From the NCBI GenBank assembly GCA_030146405.1, contig JASLBS010000109.1, forward strand, positions 1 to 30,859: a stretch of DNA of 30,859 nucleotides, given 5' to 3'. The position numbers and the translations under genes are program-made. Source of the DNA: Arthrobacter sp. Its GTDB lineage: Bacteria > Actinomycetota > Actinomycetes > Actinomycetales > Micrococcaceae. This document shows positions 23,449 to 30,859 of the stretch, one piece after another. The notes under the pieces were generated by a model, which saw only the letters and a program-made list of their open reading frames with translations, did not search any database and was not told where the DNA came from. Position 1 is the stretch's first letter; every line of letters begins with the position of its first letter.

Positions 23449-23756
23449 GTCTCTGGGGCTGGATCCTGCTGGCATGTGCGGTGTCGATCGCCACGAAGTT
23501 CGCCGGTTTCCTGGTGCCCGCCACGCTGCTCGACAATCCGAGGATGCTGCGGGTGGCCGGCGCACTGACCATCGGACTGCTCGCCGCGCTGACGGCCGTG
23601 AACACGTTCGCCTCCGGTCAGGCGCTGCAACTGGATGCCCGGCTCGCGGCACTGGTGGCGGCCGGCGTCGCGCTCTGGCTGAAGGCGCCGTTCCTCGTGG
23701 TGGTACTCGCCGGCGCGCTCGCCGCCGGTGTGGCGAGGCTGCTGGGAGCCGTCTGA
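23445..23756 (+). CDS. azlD: AzlD-family branched-chain amino acid exporter, small subunit
   Basis: The small partner of AzlC. The 103-residue protein has four hydrophobic helices and the family's start WGWILLACAVSIATKFAGFLVPATLL, with LRVAGALTIGLLAALTAVNTF following. ATG 23445 overlaps the azlC TGA (ATGA) and AAGGAGG stands 4 bases before it inside azlC, so both are translated from one message. The convergent glycosyltransferase ends 49 bases downstream; only a short loopless palindrome TCCGCCGGCGGA (23767-23778) lies between. Confidence 0.93.
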   Translation: MSLWGWILLACAVSIATKFAGFLVPATLLDNPRMLRVAGALTIGLLAALTAVNTFASGQALQLDARLAALVAAGVALWLKAPFLVVVLAGALAAGVARLLGAV

Positions 23757-23805
23757 GGCCACAGGGTCCGCCGGCGGATGGTGTTCTCATCGTGCGCGCA
23801 ACCGG

Positions 23806-24993
23806 TCAGGCGAGGCGTTCGAGCACCTCGAGTGCCGCCCCGGGGCCGTCCTCGGCGGCCATGATCCGTGCTGCCGACACTACCGCCGGCTGGTACCCGG
23901 GAACCTCCGCCAGGGCCGCTGTCAGGTGTTCGGAGGAGAGCCCTCGTTGCCGGAGGGCCGGTGGGGCGAGACCTCTCTCGTGGAGGCGGGCGCCCCAGAA
24001 AGGCTGGTCGGCGAAGAAGGGGACGACGACGGATACCGTCCCCGCCGCCAGGACTGCGTGGACGGTTCCCGCGCCGCCATGGTGGATGGCGGCCCGCGCC
24101 TTCCGGAGGACGGCCTCGTGGGGGACGGAGGAGGTGACGAGGAGGTCCCTTCCGTGCAGATCCCGGGGGACCTCCAGTCCGCCCAGCCCCGTCACGAGCA
24201 GCGCCCGGGCACCGCTGTCCCGGATACTTCCGACCACCGTGCGGGCGCGGGCGACAGGATCACCTCCCACCATCGAGCCGAACCCGGCGTAGACGAAGTC
24301 CTCGTCGGCGATGAAGCGTGCGACGTCGTCGGCCGGTGCGGTGCTGCCGTCGGTCCTCCACGCACCGGTGACGTGCACGGTGTCCGCCCAGTCCCGCGGA
24401 CGGTCCAGGAGTGCGGAGCTGATGGGAAGAAGGGTGGCCGCCGGCGGAGCGGACCGTCCGGTCCTCCCACCGGTGAGGGCCGAGACGTCCTCCAGGTCCT
24501 TCCTGAACATGGCTTCACCGCCGCGGGCCATGCGGTAGGTGAGCCGGTTGAACGGCCCGAGGTCCCGATTGACCGTGCCCGCGGCAGGGAATCGGCGGGT
24601 CGGTGTCATCACCGGCACGATCTCCACCAGGACGTACGGAATGGAGAGGGCCTCGGCCACTGGGCCTGCCGAGAGCACCTTCGGGTGGGCTACGAGAACA
24701 TCGGGCCGGTACTCCAGTGCCGCCCGCACGGACCCGAGGATGACTCCTCGCATGAGCGGCCTGACGACCGGGCGGAAGGAGCGGAGCGCCGCGAGGGCGG
24801 AGACCCCCTGGTCCCGGATGATCCCCGTGTAGTCGACGCCCATGCTCACCACATCGATACCGCGGAGGTCCGCACCCGAATGATCGGGTGCGACCAGGCG
24901 GACCTCGTGCCCGGCCCGCATCGCGCGCCGGGCAAGCACGGCGAACGGCTCCACATCACCACGTGAACCCGCTGTGGCGAACAGGAGTCTCAC
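23806..24993 (-). CDS. GT1-type UDP-sugar glycosyltransferase
   Basis: Transfers a sugar from a nucleotide donor to a small hydrophobic acceptor; the family includes sterol, macrolide and rhamnolipid glycosyltransferases, and the acceptor cannot be read here. The 395-residue protein has the two-domain GT-B layout: N-terminal LLFATAGSRGDVEPFAVLAR typical of the sterol-glucosyltransferase-like group, and a C-terminal donor domain with VYAGFGSMVGGDP and the donor motif HHGGAGTVHAVLAAG (from residue 304) then VVPFFADQPFWGARLHERG. GTG 24993 is preceded by AAGGAG; the frame open to 25437 crosses the YnfA-type gene and is not used. No export or biosynthesis neighbours are seen. Confidence 0.9.
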   Translation of the reverse strand: MRLLFATAGSRGDVEPFAVLARRAMRAGHEVRLVAPDHSGADLRGIDVVSMGVDYTGIIRDQGVSALAALRSFRPVVRPLMRGVILGSVRAALEYRPDVLVAHPKVLSAGPVAEALSIPYVLVEIVPVMTPTRRFPAAGTVNRDLGPFNRLTYRMARGGEAMFRKDLEDVSALTGGRTGRSAPPAATLLPISSALLDRPRDWADTVHVTGAWRTDGSTAPADDVARFIADEDFVYAGFGSMVGGDPVARARTVVGSIRDSGARALLVTGLGGLEVPRDLHGRDLLVTSSVPHEAVLRKARAAIHHGGAGTVHAVLAAGTVSVVVPFFADQPFWGARLHERGLAPPALRQRGLSSEHLTAALAEVPGYQPAVVSAARIMAAEDGPGAALEVLERLA

Positions 24994-25031
24994 GGCGGAT
25001 CTCCTTCCACGGCCCCGCGCACCGCCACGGG

Positions 25032-25370
25032 CTAGGCGGCGGAACGCGGCATGAACATGATCAGTGCGACGCCGACAAGGCAGACCGCCGAGCCGATGAC
25101 GTCCCAGCGGTCGGGCCGGAAACCGTCGAACAGCATGCCCCACGCCAGCGAGCCGGCCACGAACACACCGCCGTACGCCGCGAGGATCCGCCCGAAGTTC
25201 ACGTCCGGCTGCAGCGTGGCCACGAAGCCGTAGGCGCCGAGCGCCATGACCCCCAGTCCGGCCCACCACAGCGGCCTGCCCTCCCGGACCGCTTGCCAGA
25301 CGAGCCACGCACCACCGATCTCCGCAACCGCGGCCAGCGCGAACAGCAGTGTCATCCGCAGGATCATCAT
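25032..25370 (-). CDS. YnfA/UPF0060-family small membrane protein
   Basis: A four-helix membrane protein of about 112 residues related to small multidrug-resistance transporters; E. coli YnfA is the prototype. Matches to the family are LLFALAAVAEIGGAWLVW at the N-terminus, YGFVATLQPDVNFGRILAAY in the middle and AYGGVFVAGSLAWG, then DGFRPDRWDVIGSAVCLVG. ATG 25370 and 25367 are adjacent and neither has a ribosome site. CAGACT lies 7 bases before ATG 25370, so the transcript may be leaderless. It is 38 bases upstream of the glycosyltransferase and in the same direction, so they could be cotranscribed. Confidence 0.9.
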   Translation of the reverse strand: MMILRMTLLFALAAVAEIGGAWLVWQAVREGRPLWWAGLGVMALGAYGFVATLQPDVNFGRILAAYGGVFVAGSLAWGMLFDGFRPDRWDVIGSAVCLVGVALIMFMPRSAA

Positions 25371-25457
25371 GGGTCCAGTCTGCCGGAGCAGCACCTGCGC
25401 AGGCGCATGATCGCGGCGTCAGAATGGCCGCGACCACCCTCCGGGACCGGGCAGGGC

Positions 25458-25485
25458 GTCAGCGGTGAGGTCAGGACCCGCTGAC
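25458..25485 (-). terminator. Hairpin overlapping the ackA stop
   Basis: GTCAGCGG and CCGCTGAC (8 bp) flank a 12-base loop that contains the ackA TGA. A plausible terminator for pta-ackA, without a T tract. Confidence 0.55.
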
Positions 25486-26586
25486 CGTGGTGGCGGTGGC
25501 CTCCGCAATGGCGGCTTCCTCGTCGGTGGGTACCACCAGGACGGGGAAGGCCGAGGACGGCGTACTGATCACGCGTGCTTCCTTGCTGCGCCGTGCGTTT
25601 TTCCCGTCGTCGAGCTCGAGGCCCAGGGCGCCGAGCTTCGCGACGACGGCGGCTCGGAAGTCGTCGGCGTTCTCCCCGATGCCGGCGGTGAACACGAGCG
25701 CCTGCGCGCCACCCACGGCCACGTGGTAACCGCCGATGTACTTCGCCAGCCGGTAGGACGCCACTTCGATGGCGAGCTTCGCGCGATCCTCGCCGGACTC
25801 GGCGGCCTCGCTCACGGAGCGCATGTCATTGGTTCCCGTCAGGCCCTTCAGCCCGCTGCTGCGGTTGAGGAGGGTGTCGAGGTCCTGTTCCGAATACCCC
25901 TCGCGCATGAGGAACAGCAGGATCGACGGATCGATGTCACCCGAGCGGGTTCCCATGACCAGACCCTCCAGGGGGGTGAAGCCCATCGAGGTGTCGATGC
26001 TCTCGCCGTCGCGCACCGCCGTGACCGAGGCGCCGTTCCCGAGGTGCGCGATCACACCGGTGAACGAGGCCGCACCGAGCAGCTCCGCGGCTCCGCGCGC
26101 CACGTAGGCGTGGGAGGTCCCGTGGAAGCCGTAGCGCCGGATGCCGAACCTGCGGTACAGCTCGTCGGGCACGGCATAGCGCCAGGCCCGCTCGGGGAGT
26201 GTGCGGTGGAACGCGGTGTCGAACACGGCCACCTGCGGCATGTCCGGCCACTTCTCGGTGATGGCCCGGATGCCGGTGACGGCTGCGGGGTTGTGCAGCG
26301 GGGCCAGCGGGTTGAGGCGCTCGATCGCCCGTGTGATCTCGTTGTCGATCAGCACCGGCTCGCTGAAGCGCTCACCCCCGTGCACCACACGGTGTCCGAC
26401 GGCGTCGATCCTCCGCTCGCCGAGGGCCGCCGCCACCTTCCGGTCCACCCGGTCGAGGGCCGCGGCGTGGTCGGGAACCTCGGCTTCACCGATCCGCTCC
26501 ACCAGGCCCTCGGCCAGGACGTCGCTGCCCTCTCGGACCTGGTACTTCAGCGAGGAGGAGCCTGAGTTGATGACGAGGATGATCAT
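25471..26586 (-). CDS. ackA: Acetate kinase
   Basis: Converts acetyl phosphate and ADP to acetate and ATP, or the reverse. The 371-residue protein is at the short end for the family (about 380-400). Visible features: N-terminal ILVINSGSSSLKY with the phosphate-binding Asn7, the RVVHGGE segment, FDTAFHRTLP, YGFHGTSHAYV with the catalytic His, the ATP-site HLGNGASV, and MGFTPLEGLVMGTRSGDIDP; C-terminal FTAGIGENADDFR. ATG 26586 is preceded by an AAGGACAGG stretch. It follows pta by 35 bases in the same direction, the usual pta-ackA operon, and runs with the lactate dehydrogenase in lactate/acetate metabolism. Confidence 0.97.
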   Translation of the reverse strand: MIILVINSGSSSLKYQVREGSDVLAEGLVERIGEAEVPDHAAALDRVDRKVAAALGERRIDAVGHRVVHGGERFSEPVLIDNEITRAIERLNPLAPLHNPAAVTGIRAITEKWPDMPQVAVFDTAFHRTLPERAWRYAVPDELYRRFGIRRYGFHGTSHAYVARGAAELLGAASFTGVIAHLGNGASVTAVRDGESIDTSMGFTPLEGLVMGTRSGDIDPSILLFLMREGYSEQDLDTLLNRSSGLKGLTGTNDMRSVSEAAESGEDRAKLAIEVASYRLAKYIGGYHVAVGGAQALVFTAGIGENADDFRAAVVAKLGALGLELDDGKNARRSKEARVISTPSSAFPVLVVPTDEEAAIAEATATTVSGS

Positions 26587-26621
26587 GGGGTCCTGTCCTT
26601 GGGAGGTGGGATGAGGGGGCG

Positions 26622-28697
26622 TCAGGCCGGCTGCTGGGCCTGGACCGCGGTGATGGCGACCGTGTTCACGATGTCCTCCACGGTGCAGCCGCGCGAGAGG
26701 TCGTTGACCGGTTTGCGGAGCCCCTGGAGCACCGGGCCCACGGCCACGGCACCCGCCGACTGCTGCACTGCCTTGTAGGTGTTGTTGCCGGTGTTGAGGT
26801 CCGGGAAGATGAACACGGTCGCCTGGCCCGCCACCGAGGAGCCGGGCAGCTTGGAGGCGGCGATCGACGCATCCGCGGCGGCGTCGTACTGGATGGGACC
26901 CTCCACGGCGAGGTCCGGGCGCAGCTTCCGCACCAGTTCCGTGGCGCGGCGCACCTCGTCCACCGCGCCGCCGGAGCCGGATTCGCCGGTGGAGTAGGAG
27001 AGCATGGCCACGCGGGGCTCCACGCCGAACTGCGCCGCGGTCTCCGCGGAGGCCACCGCGATATCGGCGAGCTGCTCGTCATCGGGGTCCGGATTCACGG
27101 CGCAGTCCCCGTACACCAGCACGCGGTCCTGCAGCAGCATGAGGAACACCGAGGAGACGATCTTCACGCCCTCCTTGGTCTTCACGAACTCGAGGGCGGG
27201 CCGGATGGTGTTGGCCGTCGTGTGGGCAGCCCCGGAGACCATGCCGTCCACCCTGCCCAGTTGCACCATCATGGTGCCGAAGTATGCCCCTTCGAGCATG
27301 CGCTCGCGGGCCTCGTCGAGGGAGACGTTCTTGTGCGCGCGGAGTCGGGCGTACTCCTCGGCGAACTCGTCCCGCAGCTCGGAGGTGGCAGGATCGATCA
27401 GCGTGAGGCCGGTGAGGTCGATGCCTTGGCCGGCGGCGATCTCCCGGATGCGGGCCTCGGGGCCGAGGACCGTCAGATCGCACACGTCGCGGCGCCGCAG
27501 GATCTCCGCGGCCTTCAGGACGCGGACGTCCTCACCCTCCGGGAGCACGATGTGCTTGCGCTCCGACCGGGCGCGCTGGATGAGCTCGTGCAGGAAGCGC
27601 AGGGGAGTCATGCTGACCGGCCGCGGCAGCTCCAGGCGCTCCAGCAGCTCGTTCTCGTCCACCTGCCGTGACCAGGCGCCGAGGGCGGCCGCGGCCTTGC
27701 GGCGCAGTCCGCTGGCGATCTCACCCCGCACCTCGCTGACGCGTCGGGCAACCGTGTAGGTGTCGTCGTCGAGCGCGAACACGGGGAACGGTGCCTGCGC
27801 GAGGAGGGCGAGGATGTTGGGGTCCGGCGCGAGCCCGCCGGTCAGGAACATGCCCGAGGGCACGGGGAATTCGGCGGAGAACGACGACGCCAGGGTTGCC
27901 ACGAGCACGTCCGCGCGGTCGCCCGGCACGATCACCAGAGAGCCGTCCTGCAGCAGGTGCAGGAAGTTGCCCACGTTCATCGCGGCCACGCGCACGCTGG
28001 TGACGTCACGCTCGAGGTTGGAGTTGCCCGCGATCTGCCGGGCCCCGAGGTCCGCCGACACCTCCGAGACCGTGGGTTGCGAGATCTCGGTGAGCTCGGG
28101 GATCACGTAGACGGGCCGGCCGGAGCGGCCGGGGCGCACGTGCTCGCTGATGGCGGTCACGGCGTCGTCCGCCGCGCGGTTGACCATCATGGCCAGCAGT
28201 GACACCTTGGCGGCGTCGAGTTCGCGGCGGGCCACGTCCACGGCGTCGGCTGCCTCGTCCACGGTCATGTCCTTGCCGCTGACCACGGCGAGCACCATGG
28301 CGCCGAGGTTGTTGGCGAGGCGGGCGTTGAGGTCGAACTCGACGGCGGCGTCGTTCCCGGAGAGGTCCGTTCCCTCCACGATCACGACATCGCACTCGGC
28401 TGCGATCTCGCTGTAGATGGCGACGCAGCGGGAATCGATCTCGGCCCGGTCGCCGGCCACCAGCAGGGCGCGGGCCTCGGCGCGGGTGAGACCACCGCGC
28501 GCGCTGCTCTCGGGCAGGTCGAAGGAGCGCCGCATCAACCCGACCATGGGGTCCGCATCGGGGTCGTCGCCCTCCACGATGGGCCGGAAGAAGCCCACGC
28601 GGTCCGCGTGCCGGTGCAGCATGTCGGCCAGGCCCAGGGAGATCAGGGACTTGCCGGAGCCGTTGGTCATGGCGCTCACATAAATTCCGCGGGTCAT
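26622..28697 (-). CDS. pta: Phosphate acetyltransferase
   Basis: Interconverts acetyl-CoA and acetyl phosphate. The 691-residue protein is the long form: an N-terminal P-loop-like/DRTGG regulatory region (GIYVSAMTNGSGKSLISLGL with Walker-like GSGKS, then a DRTGG domain around QPTVSEVSADLGARQIAG), followed by the catalytic PTA domain (about 370-690) with HIVLPEGEDVRVLKAAEIL, GRVDGMVSGAAHTTANTIRP and FIFPDLNTGNNTYKAVQQ. ATG 28697 has no ribosome site; AAGACT ends 6 bases before it, suggesting a leaderless message. A 22-bp palindrome lies 25-46 bases upstream. The frame beyond 28697 is not coding. Confidence 0.96.
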   Translation of the reverse strand: MTRGIYVSAMTNGSGKSLISLGLADMLHRHADRVGFFRPIVEGDDPDADPMVGLMRRSFDLPESSARGGLTRAEARALLVAGDRAEIDSRCVAIYSEIAAECDVVIVEGTDLSGNDAAVEFDLNARLANNLGAMVLAVVSGKDMTVDEAADAVDVARRELDAAKVSLLAMMVNRAADDAVTAISEHVRPGRSGRPVYVIPELTEISQPTVSEVSADLGARQIAGNSNLERDVTSVRVAAMNVGNFLHLLQDGSLVIVPGDRADVLVATLASSFSAEFPVPSGMFLTGGLAPDPNILALLAQAPFPVFALDDDTYTVARRVSEVRGEIASGLRRKAAAALGAWSRQVDENELLERLELPRPVSMTPLRFLHELIQRARSERKHIVLPEGEDVRVLKAAEILRRRDVCDLTVLGPEARIREIAAGQGIDLTGLTLIDPATSELRDEFAEEYARLRAHKNVSLDEARERMLEGAYFGTMMVQLGRVDGMVSGAAHTTANTIRPALEFVKTKEGVKIVSSVFLMLLQDRVLVYGDCAVNPDPDDEQLADIAVASAETAAQFGVEPRVAMLSYSTGESGSGGAVDEVRRATELVRKLRPDLAVEGPIQYDAAADASIAASKLPGSSVAGQATVFIFPDLNTGNNTYKAVQQSAGAVAVGPVLQGLRKPVNDLSRGCTVEDIVNTVAITAVQAQQPA

Positions 28698-28721
28698 GGT
28701 GCCAGTCTTGCAGGGTCCTCC

Positions 28722-28743
28722 GACACCCGCTATAACGGGTGTC
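28722..28743. promoter_or_regulatory. 22-bp palindrome upstream of pta
   Basis: GACACCCG, spacer CTATAA, CGGGTGTC: perfect 8-base arms. It covers the expected -35 region of the likely leaderless pta promoter (AAGACT near 28704-28709). It should be an operator for pta-ackA; an acetate- or carbon-responsive regulator is a guess. Confidence 0.65.
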
Positions 28744-28858
28744 ACGGTGCGTTCGGACGGCGGATAGGGGTTCCTCCGCCCGGGCCCGCGACGAAGGATC
28801 GCTCCACCTCCATCCTCTGGCTCCGCACCTGCATCACTTGGTAAGCTGTCGACGACGG

Positions 28859-28874
28859 CTTGAATCGTTTCAAG
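28859..28874. promoter_or_regulatory. LacI-family-type operator upstream of lldD
   Basis: CTTGAATCGTTTCAAG has 6-base perfect arms around TCGT and the central AAnCGnTT pattern typical of LacI-family sites. It is 81 bases before the lldD start. TAAGCT (28842-28847) could be a -10 box just upstream, which would put the operator at the start of the transcript, a common repressor position. No LacI-type gene is in the window. Confidence 0.65.
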
Positions 28875-28954
28875 GTCGTGGAGCCGCAGGGCCGGCCCGC
28901 ATCTCCTCGTCACCGCCCTGCAGCCCTTCACCAGTGCAGTTGAGAGGACCCCCA

Positions 28955-30217
28955 GTGACCAGACGCCAACTTCCCGTTCCCGCGGAATTGCTCGAGTTGA
29001 TGCAGTTCAAGAAGTTCGAGCTCAATGGCAAGAAGCGGCGACTCGACTCGGCGCTCACGATCGGGGACCTGCGGACGATCGCCAAGCGGCGGACCCCGAG
29101 GGCGGCCTTCGACTACACCGACGGGGGCGCCGAGGGTGAGCTCTCCCTGAACCGTTCACGCCAGGCGTTCGAGGACATCGAGTTCCATCCCTCGATCCTG
29201 CGCCCGGCCGAACACGTGGACACCTCCGTGGAGATCCTCGGCGGACCCAGCGCCCTGCCCTTCGGGATCGCACCCACCGGGTTCACCCGGCTGATGCAGA
29301 CCGAGGGTGAGACCGCCGGTGCCGGGGCGGCCGCTGCCGCCGGTATCCCGTTCACCCTCTCGACGCTGGGCACCACGTCGATCGAGGGTGTGAAGGAGGC
29401 CAATCCGACCGGACGCAACTGGTTCCAGCTCTACGTGATGAGGCAGCGGGAGATCTCCTACGAGCTCGCCCGGCGAGCCGGTGAGGCCGGGTTCGACACG
29501 CTCATGTTCACGGTGGACACACCCGTGGCCGGTGCTCGGCTCCGGGACAAGCGCAACGGGTTCTCGATCCCGCCGCAGCTGTCGATCGGCACCATCCTCG
29601 ACGCGGTGCCGCGGCCCTGGTGGTGGATCGACTTCCTCACCACCCCCAAGCTGGAGTTCGCGTCCCTGACCGATACCGGTGGAACGGTGGGCGATCTCCT
29701 GAACGCGGCCATGGACCCCACGATCGGCTACGACGATCTCGGTGTCATCCGGGATCTGTGGCCCGGCAAGATCGTCATCAAGGGCGTGCAGAACGTCGAG
29801 GATGCCGTACGGCTGGTGAATCTGGGGGTGGACGGGATCATCCTGTCCAACCATGGTGGGCGTCAGCTGGACCGTGCCCCGATCCCGTTCCATCTGCTCC
29901 CGCAGGTGGTCCGTGAAGTGGGTAGTGATGCCACGGTCATGGTGGACACGGGCATCATGAACGGGGCGGACATCGTCGCCTCCATGGCTTTGGGGGCCAA
30001 GTTCACCCTGATCGGCCGCGCCTACCTCTACGGCCTGATGGCCGGTGGGCGGGAAGGCGTGGACAAGGCGATCGCGATCCTCCGGGACGAGATCGAGCGC
30101 ACCATGCGACTGCTCGGCGTCTCGAGTATCGCCGAGCTCGAACCCGCACACGTCACCCAGCTCGCACGCCTCGCACCGATCGCGCAGCAGACCCGCGAGT
30201 CGTCGAGGTACGTCTAG
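28955..30217 (+). CDS. lldD: FMN-dependent L-lactate dehydrogenase (alpha-hydroxy-acid oxidase family)
   Basis: Oxidises L-lactate to pyruvate at the membrane, passing electrons to the quinone pool. The 420-residue protein has the whole TIM-barrel set: Y54 in FDYTDGGAEGE, the FMN segment FGIAPTGFTRLMQTEGE, Y160 in FQLYVMRQRE, TVDTPVAGARLRDKRNGF, K276 in IVIKGV, and the active-site base H300 with R303 in SNHGGRQLDRAP, then GRAYLYGLMAGG. The N-terminal 45 residues (LELMQFKKFELNGKKRRLDS) are the extended type of actinobacterial LldD2. Related oxidases of other hydroxy acids cannot be excluded. GTG 28955 follows AGAGGA; the frame to 28739 crosses the operator. Divergent from pta. Confidence 0.92.
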   Translation: MTRRQLPVPAELLELMQFKKFELNGKKRRLDSALTIGDLRTIAKRRTPRAAFDYTDGGAEGELSLNRSRQAFEDIEFHPSILRPAEHVDTSVEILGGPSALPFGIAPTGFTRLMQTEGETAGAGAAAAAGIPFTLSTLGTTSIEGVKEANPTGRNWFQLYVMRQREISYELARRAGEAGFDTLMFTVDTPVAGARLRDKRNGFSIPPQLSIGTILDAVPRPWWWIDFLTTPKLEFASLTDTGGTVGDLLNAAMDPTIGYDDLGVIRDLWPGKIVIKGVQNVEDAVRLVNLGVDGIILSNHGGRQLDRAPIPFHLLPQVVREVGSDATVMVDTGIMNGADIVASMALGAKFTLIGRAYLYGLMAGGREGVDKAIAILRDEIERTMRLLGVSSIAELEPAHVTQLARLAPIAQQTRESSRYV

Positions 30218-30360
30218 GAACAGCCCGCGGACAGGTGGAGGGCACGCAGCGGGCGCGCCGCCTGCTCGATTCCGACGAGACCATCCGGCGGCAGCGGGTC
30301 GACCGGATCACGGACATCCTCGCCGAGGATGTCGGGAAGCAGGACCAGGAGGGCAGTGGC
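30218..30360. other. Gap before the SRPBCC gene, with an in-frame upstream extension
   Basis: From GTG 30235 the frame runs into the next gene and would add 42 charged, helix-like residues (RARRLLDSDETIRRQRVDRI). A good ribosome site stands before ATG 30361 instead, so this may be untranslated leader or the remnant of another gene's end. I cannot decide. Confidence 0.4.
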
Positions 30361-30858
30361 ATGGCGGTCATCAGTACTGAGAAGGACGTGGAGGCGCTCA
30401 GCTTCAGGCTCGTCGCGGAGTTCGACGCCGGCATCGAACGGACATGGCAGATCTGGGCGGATCCGCGGCAACTCGAGCGGTGGTGGGGGCCACCGATGTG
30501 GCCCGCGACGTTCGAGGTCCACGAGTTCGAGCCGGGCGGTCGCGCGGCGTACTCCATGACCGGGCCGGAGGGCGAGAAGGCGCGGGGGTGGTGGCGGATC
30601 ACCGGCGTCGAACCGCCGCACCGCCTGACCTTCGACGACGGCTTCGCGGACGCGAACGGACATCCTGCGCCGGATCTGGGCGAGACCCACGCCACGGTGA
30701 CGCTCGAGGACCTCGGCGGAAGGACCCGCATGACCATGAGTACGGCCTTCGGGTCGGTGGACCAACTGCACCAGATGGTGGAGATGGGCATGGAGGAGGG
30801 CCTGAAGCTGGCCCTCGGCCAGGTCGACGCCCTTCTCGCCGAAGGACCACCGGCCTGA
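30361..30858 (+). CDS. SRPBCC/AHSA1-domain protein
   Basis: A START-like fold protein with a hydrophobic ligand pocket, function in this subgroup unknown. The 165-residue product shows the AHSA1 pattern: FRLVAEFDAGIERTWQIWADPRQLERWWGPPMWPATFEVHEFEPGG split into strand, helix and the WWGP motif, then MTGPEGEKARGWWRITGVEPPHRLTF, and TRMTMSTAFGSVDQLHQMVEMGMEEGLKLAL forming the long C-terminal helix. ATG 30361 is chosen because AGGAGGG lies 7 bases before it. The stop is inside the window, so the gene is complete. Such proteins often follow an ArsR-type regulator, which is not seen here. Confidence 0.9.
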   Translation: MAVISTEKDVEALSFRLVAEFDAGIERTWQIWADPRQLERWWGPPMWPATFEVHEFEPGGRAAYSMTGPEGEKARGWWRITGVEPPHRLTFDDGFADANGHPAPDLGETHATVTLEDLGGRTRMTMSTAFGSVDQLHQMVEMGMEEGLKLALGQVDALLAEGPPA

Positions 30859-30859
30859 T

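Noticed and set aside
1..30859. Phage, transposon, CRISPR or toxin-antitoxin content
   Set aside because: No integrase, transposase, repeat array or small toxin-like pair was seen. The HTH/seven-TM pair was considered as a defence or toxin module, but the membrane protein is too large and multi-helical for a small toxin and no effector motif is present.

Overview
The window is a high-GC stretch of ordinary chromosome with many GTG starts, ATGA/GTGA gene overlaps and several likely leaderless transcripts. Gene content (actinobacterial PstS lipoprotein, fruR-fruK-fruA-ptsH, DUF445, mycobacterial-type lactate dehydrogenase, GH15 glucanase/trehalase) points to an actinobacterium, most likely a Micrococcales/Micrococcaceae (Arthrobacter-like) species. 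The genus is inference. There is no sign of prophage, IS element, CRISPR array or rRNA.

Layout. 1-4240: the high-affinity phosphate ABC operon pstS-pstC-pstA-pstB, with a perfect 15-bp hairpin between pstS and pstC and a strong terminator after pstB. 4358-5986 (minus): low-affinity PiT phosphate permease and its DUF47/PhoU-like partner, so both phosphate uptake routes sit side by side. 6201-7107: a conserved actinobacterial protein of unknown function, then tRNA-Lys(UUU) and a terminator. 7122-8712: a ZIP metal transporter divergent from an unknown membrane protein. 8793-10064: a secreted endonuclease/exonuclease/phosphatase-fold enzyme. 10227-11780: a two-gene unit of a DNA-binding protein with two tandem HTH domains and a seven-helix membrane protein, headed by a long inverted repeat over its promoter. 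11781-12060: a non-coding stretch with two hairpins.

12061-16383 (minus): the fructose PTS operon fruR-fruK-fruA-ptsH with a recognisable promoter. 16384-16901: 518 bases without a gene, holding a 21-bp palindrome and a 10-bp-period direct repeat. 16902-21408: a small GlsB/YeaQ-type membrane protein, an EcsC-like protein, a convergent DUF445 protein and a GH15 enzyme. 21424-25370: a zinc alcohol/formaldehyde-type dehydrogenase, an AzlCD branched-chain amino acid exporter, a GT1-type glycosyltransferase and a YnfA-type small membrane protein. 25471-28697 (minus): pta-ackA. 28955-30217: an FMN-dependent lactate dehydrogenase, divergent from pta, with a LacI-type operator. 30361-30858: an SRPBCC/AHSA1 protein.

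How it fits together. Phosphate uptake (Pst and PiT), fructose uptake and phosphorylation (FruA, FruK, HPr, controlled by FruR) and lactate/acetate overflow metabolism (LldD, Pta, AckA) are complete functional blocks. The best candidate for an undescribed system is the tandem-HTH regulator plus seven-TM protein at 10227-11780. The rest of the window is largely well-known core metabolism. All product calls rest on reading motifs in the translated sequence; no database search was run.
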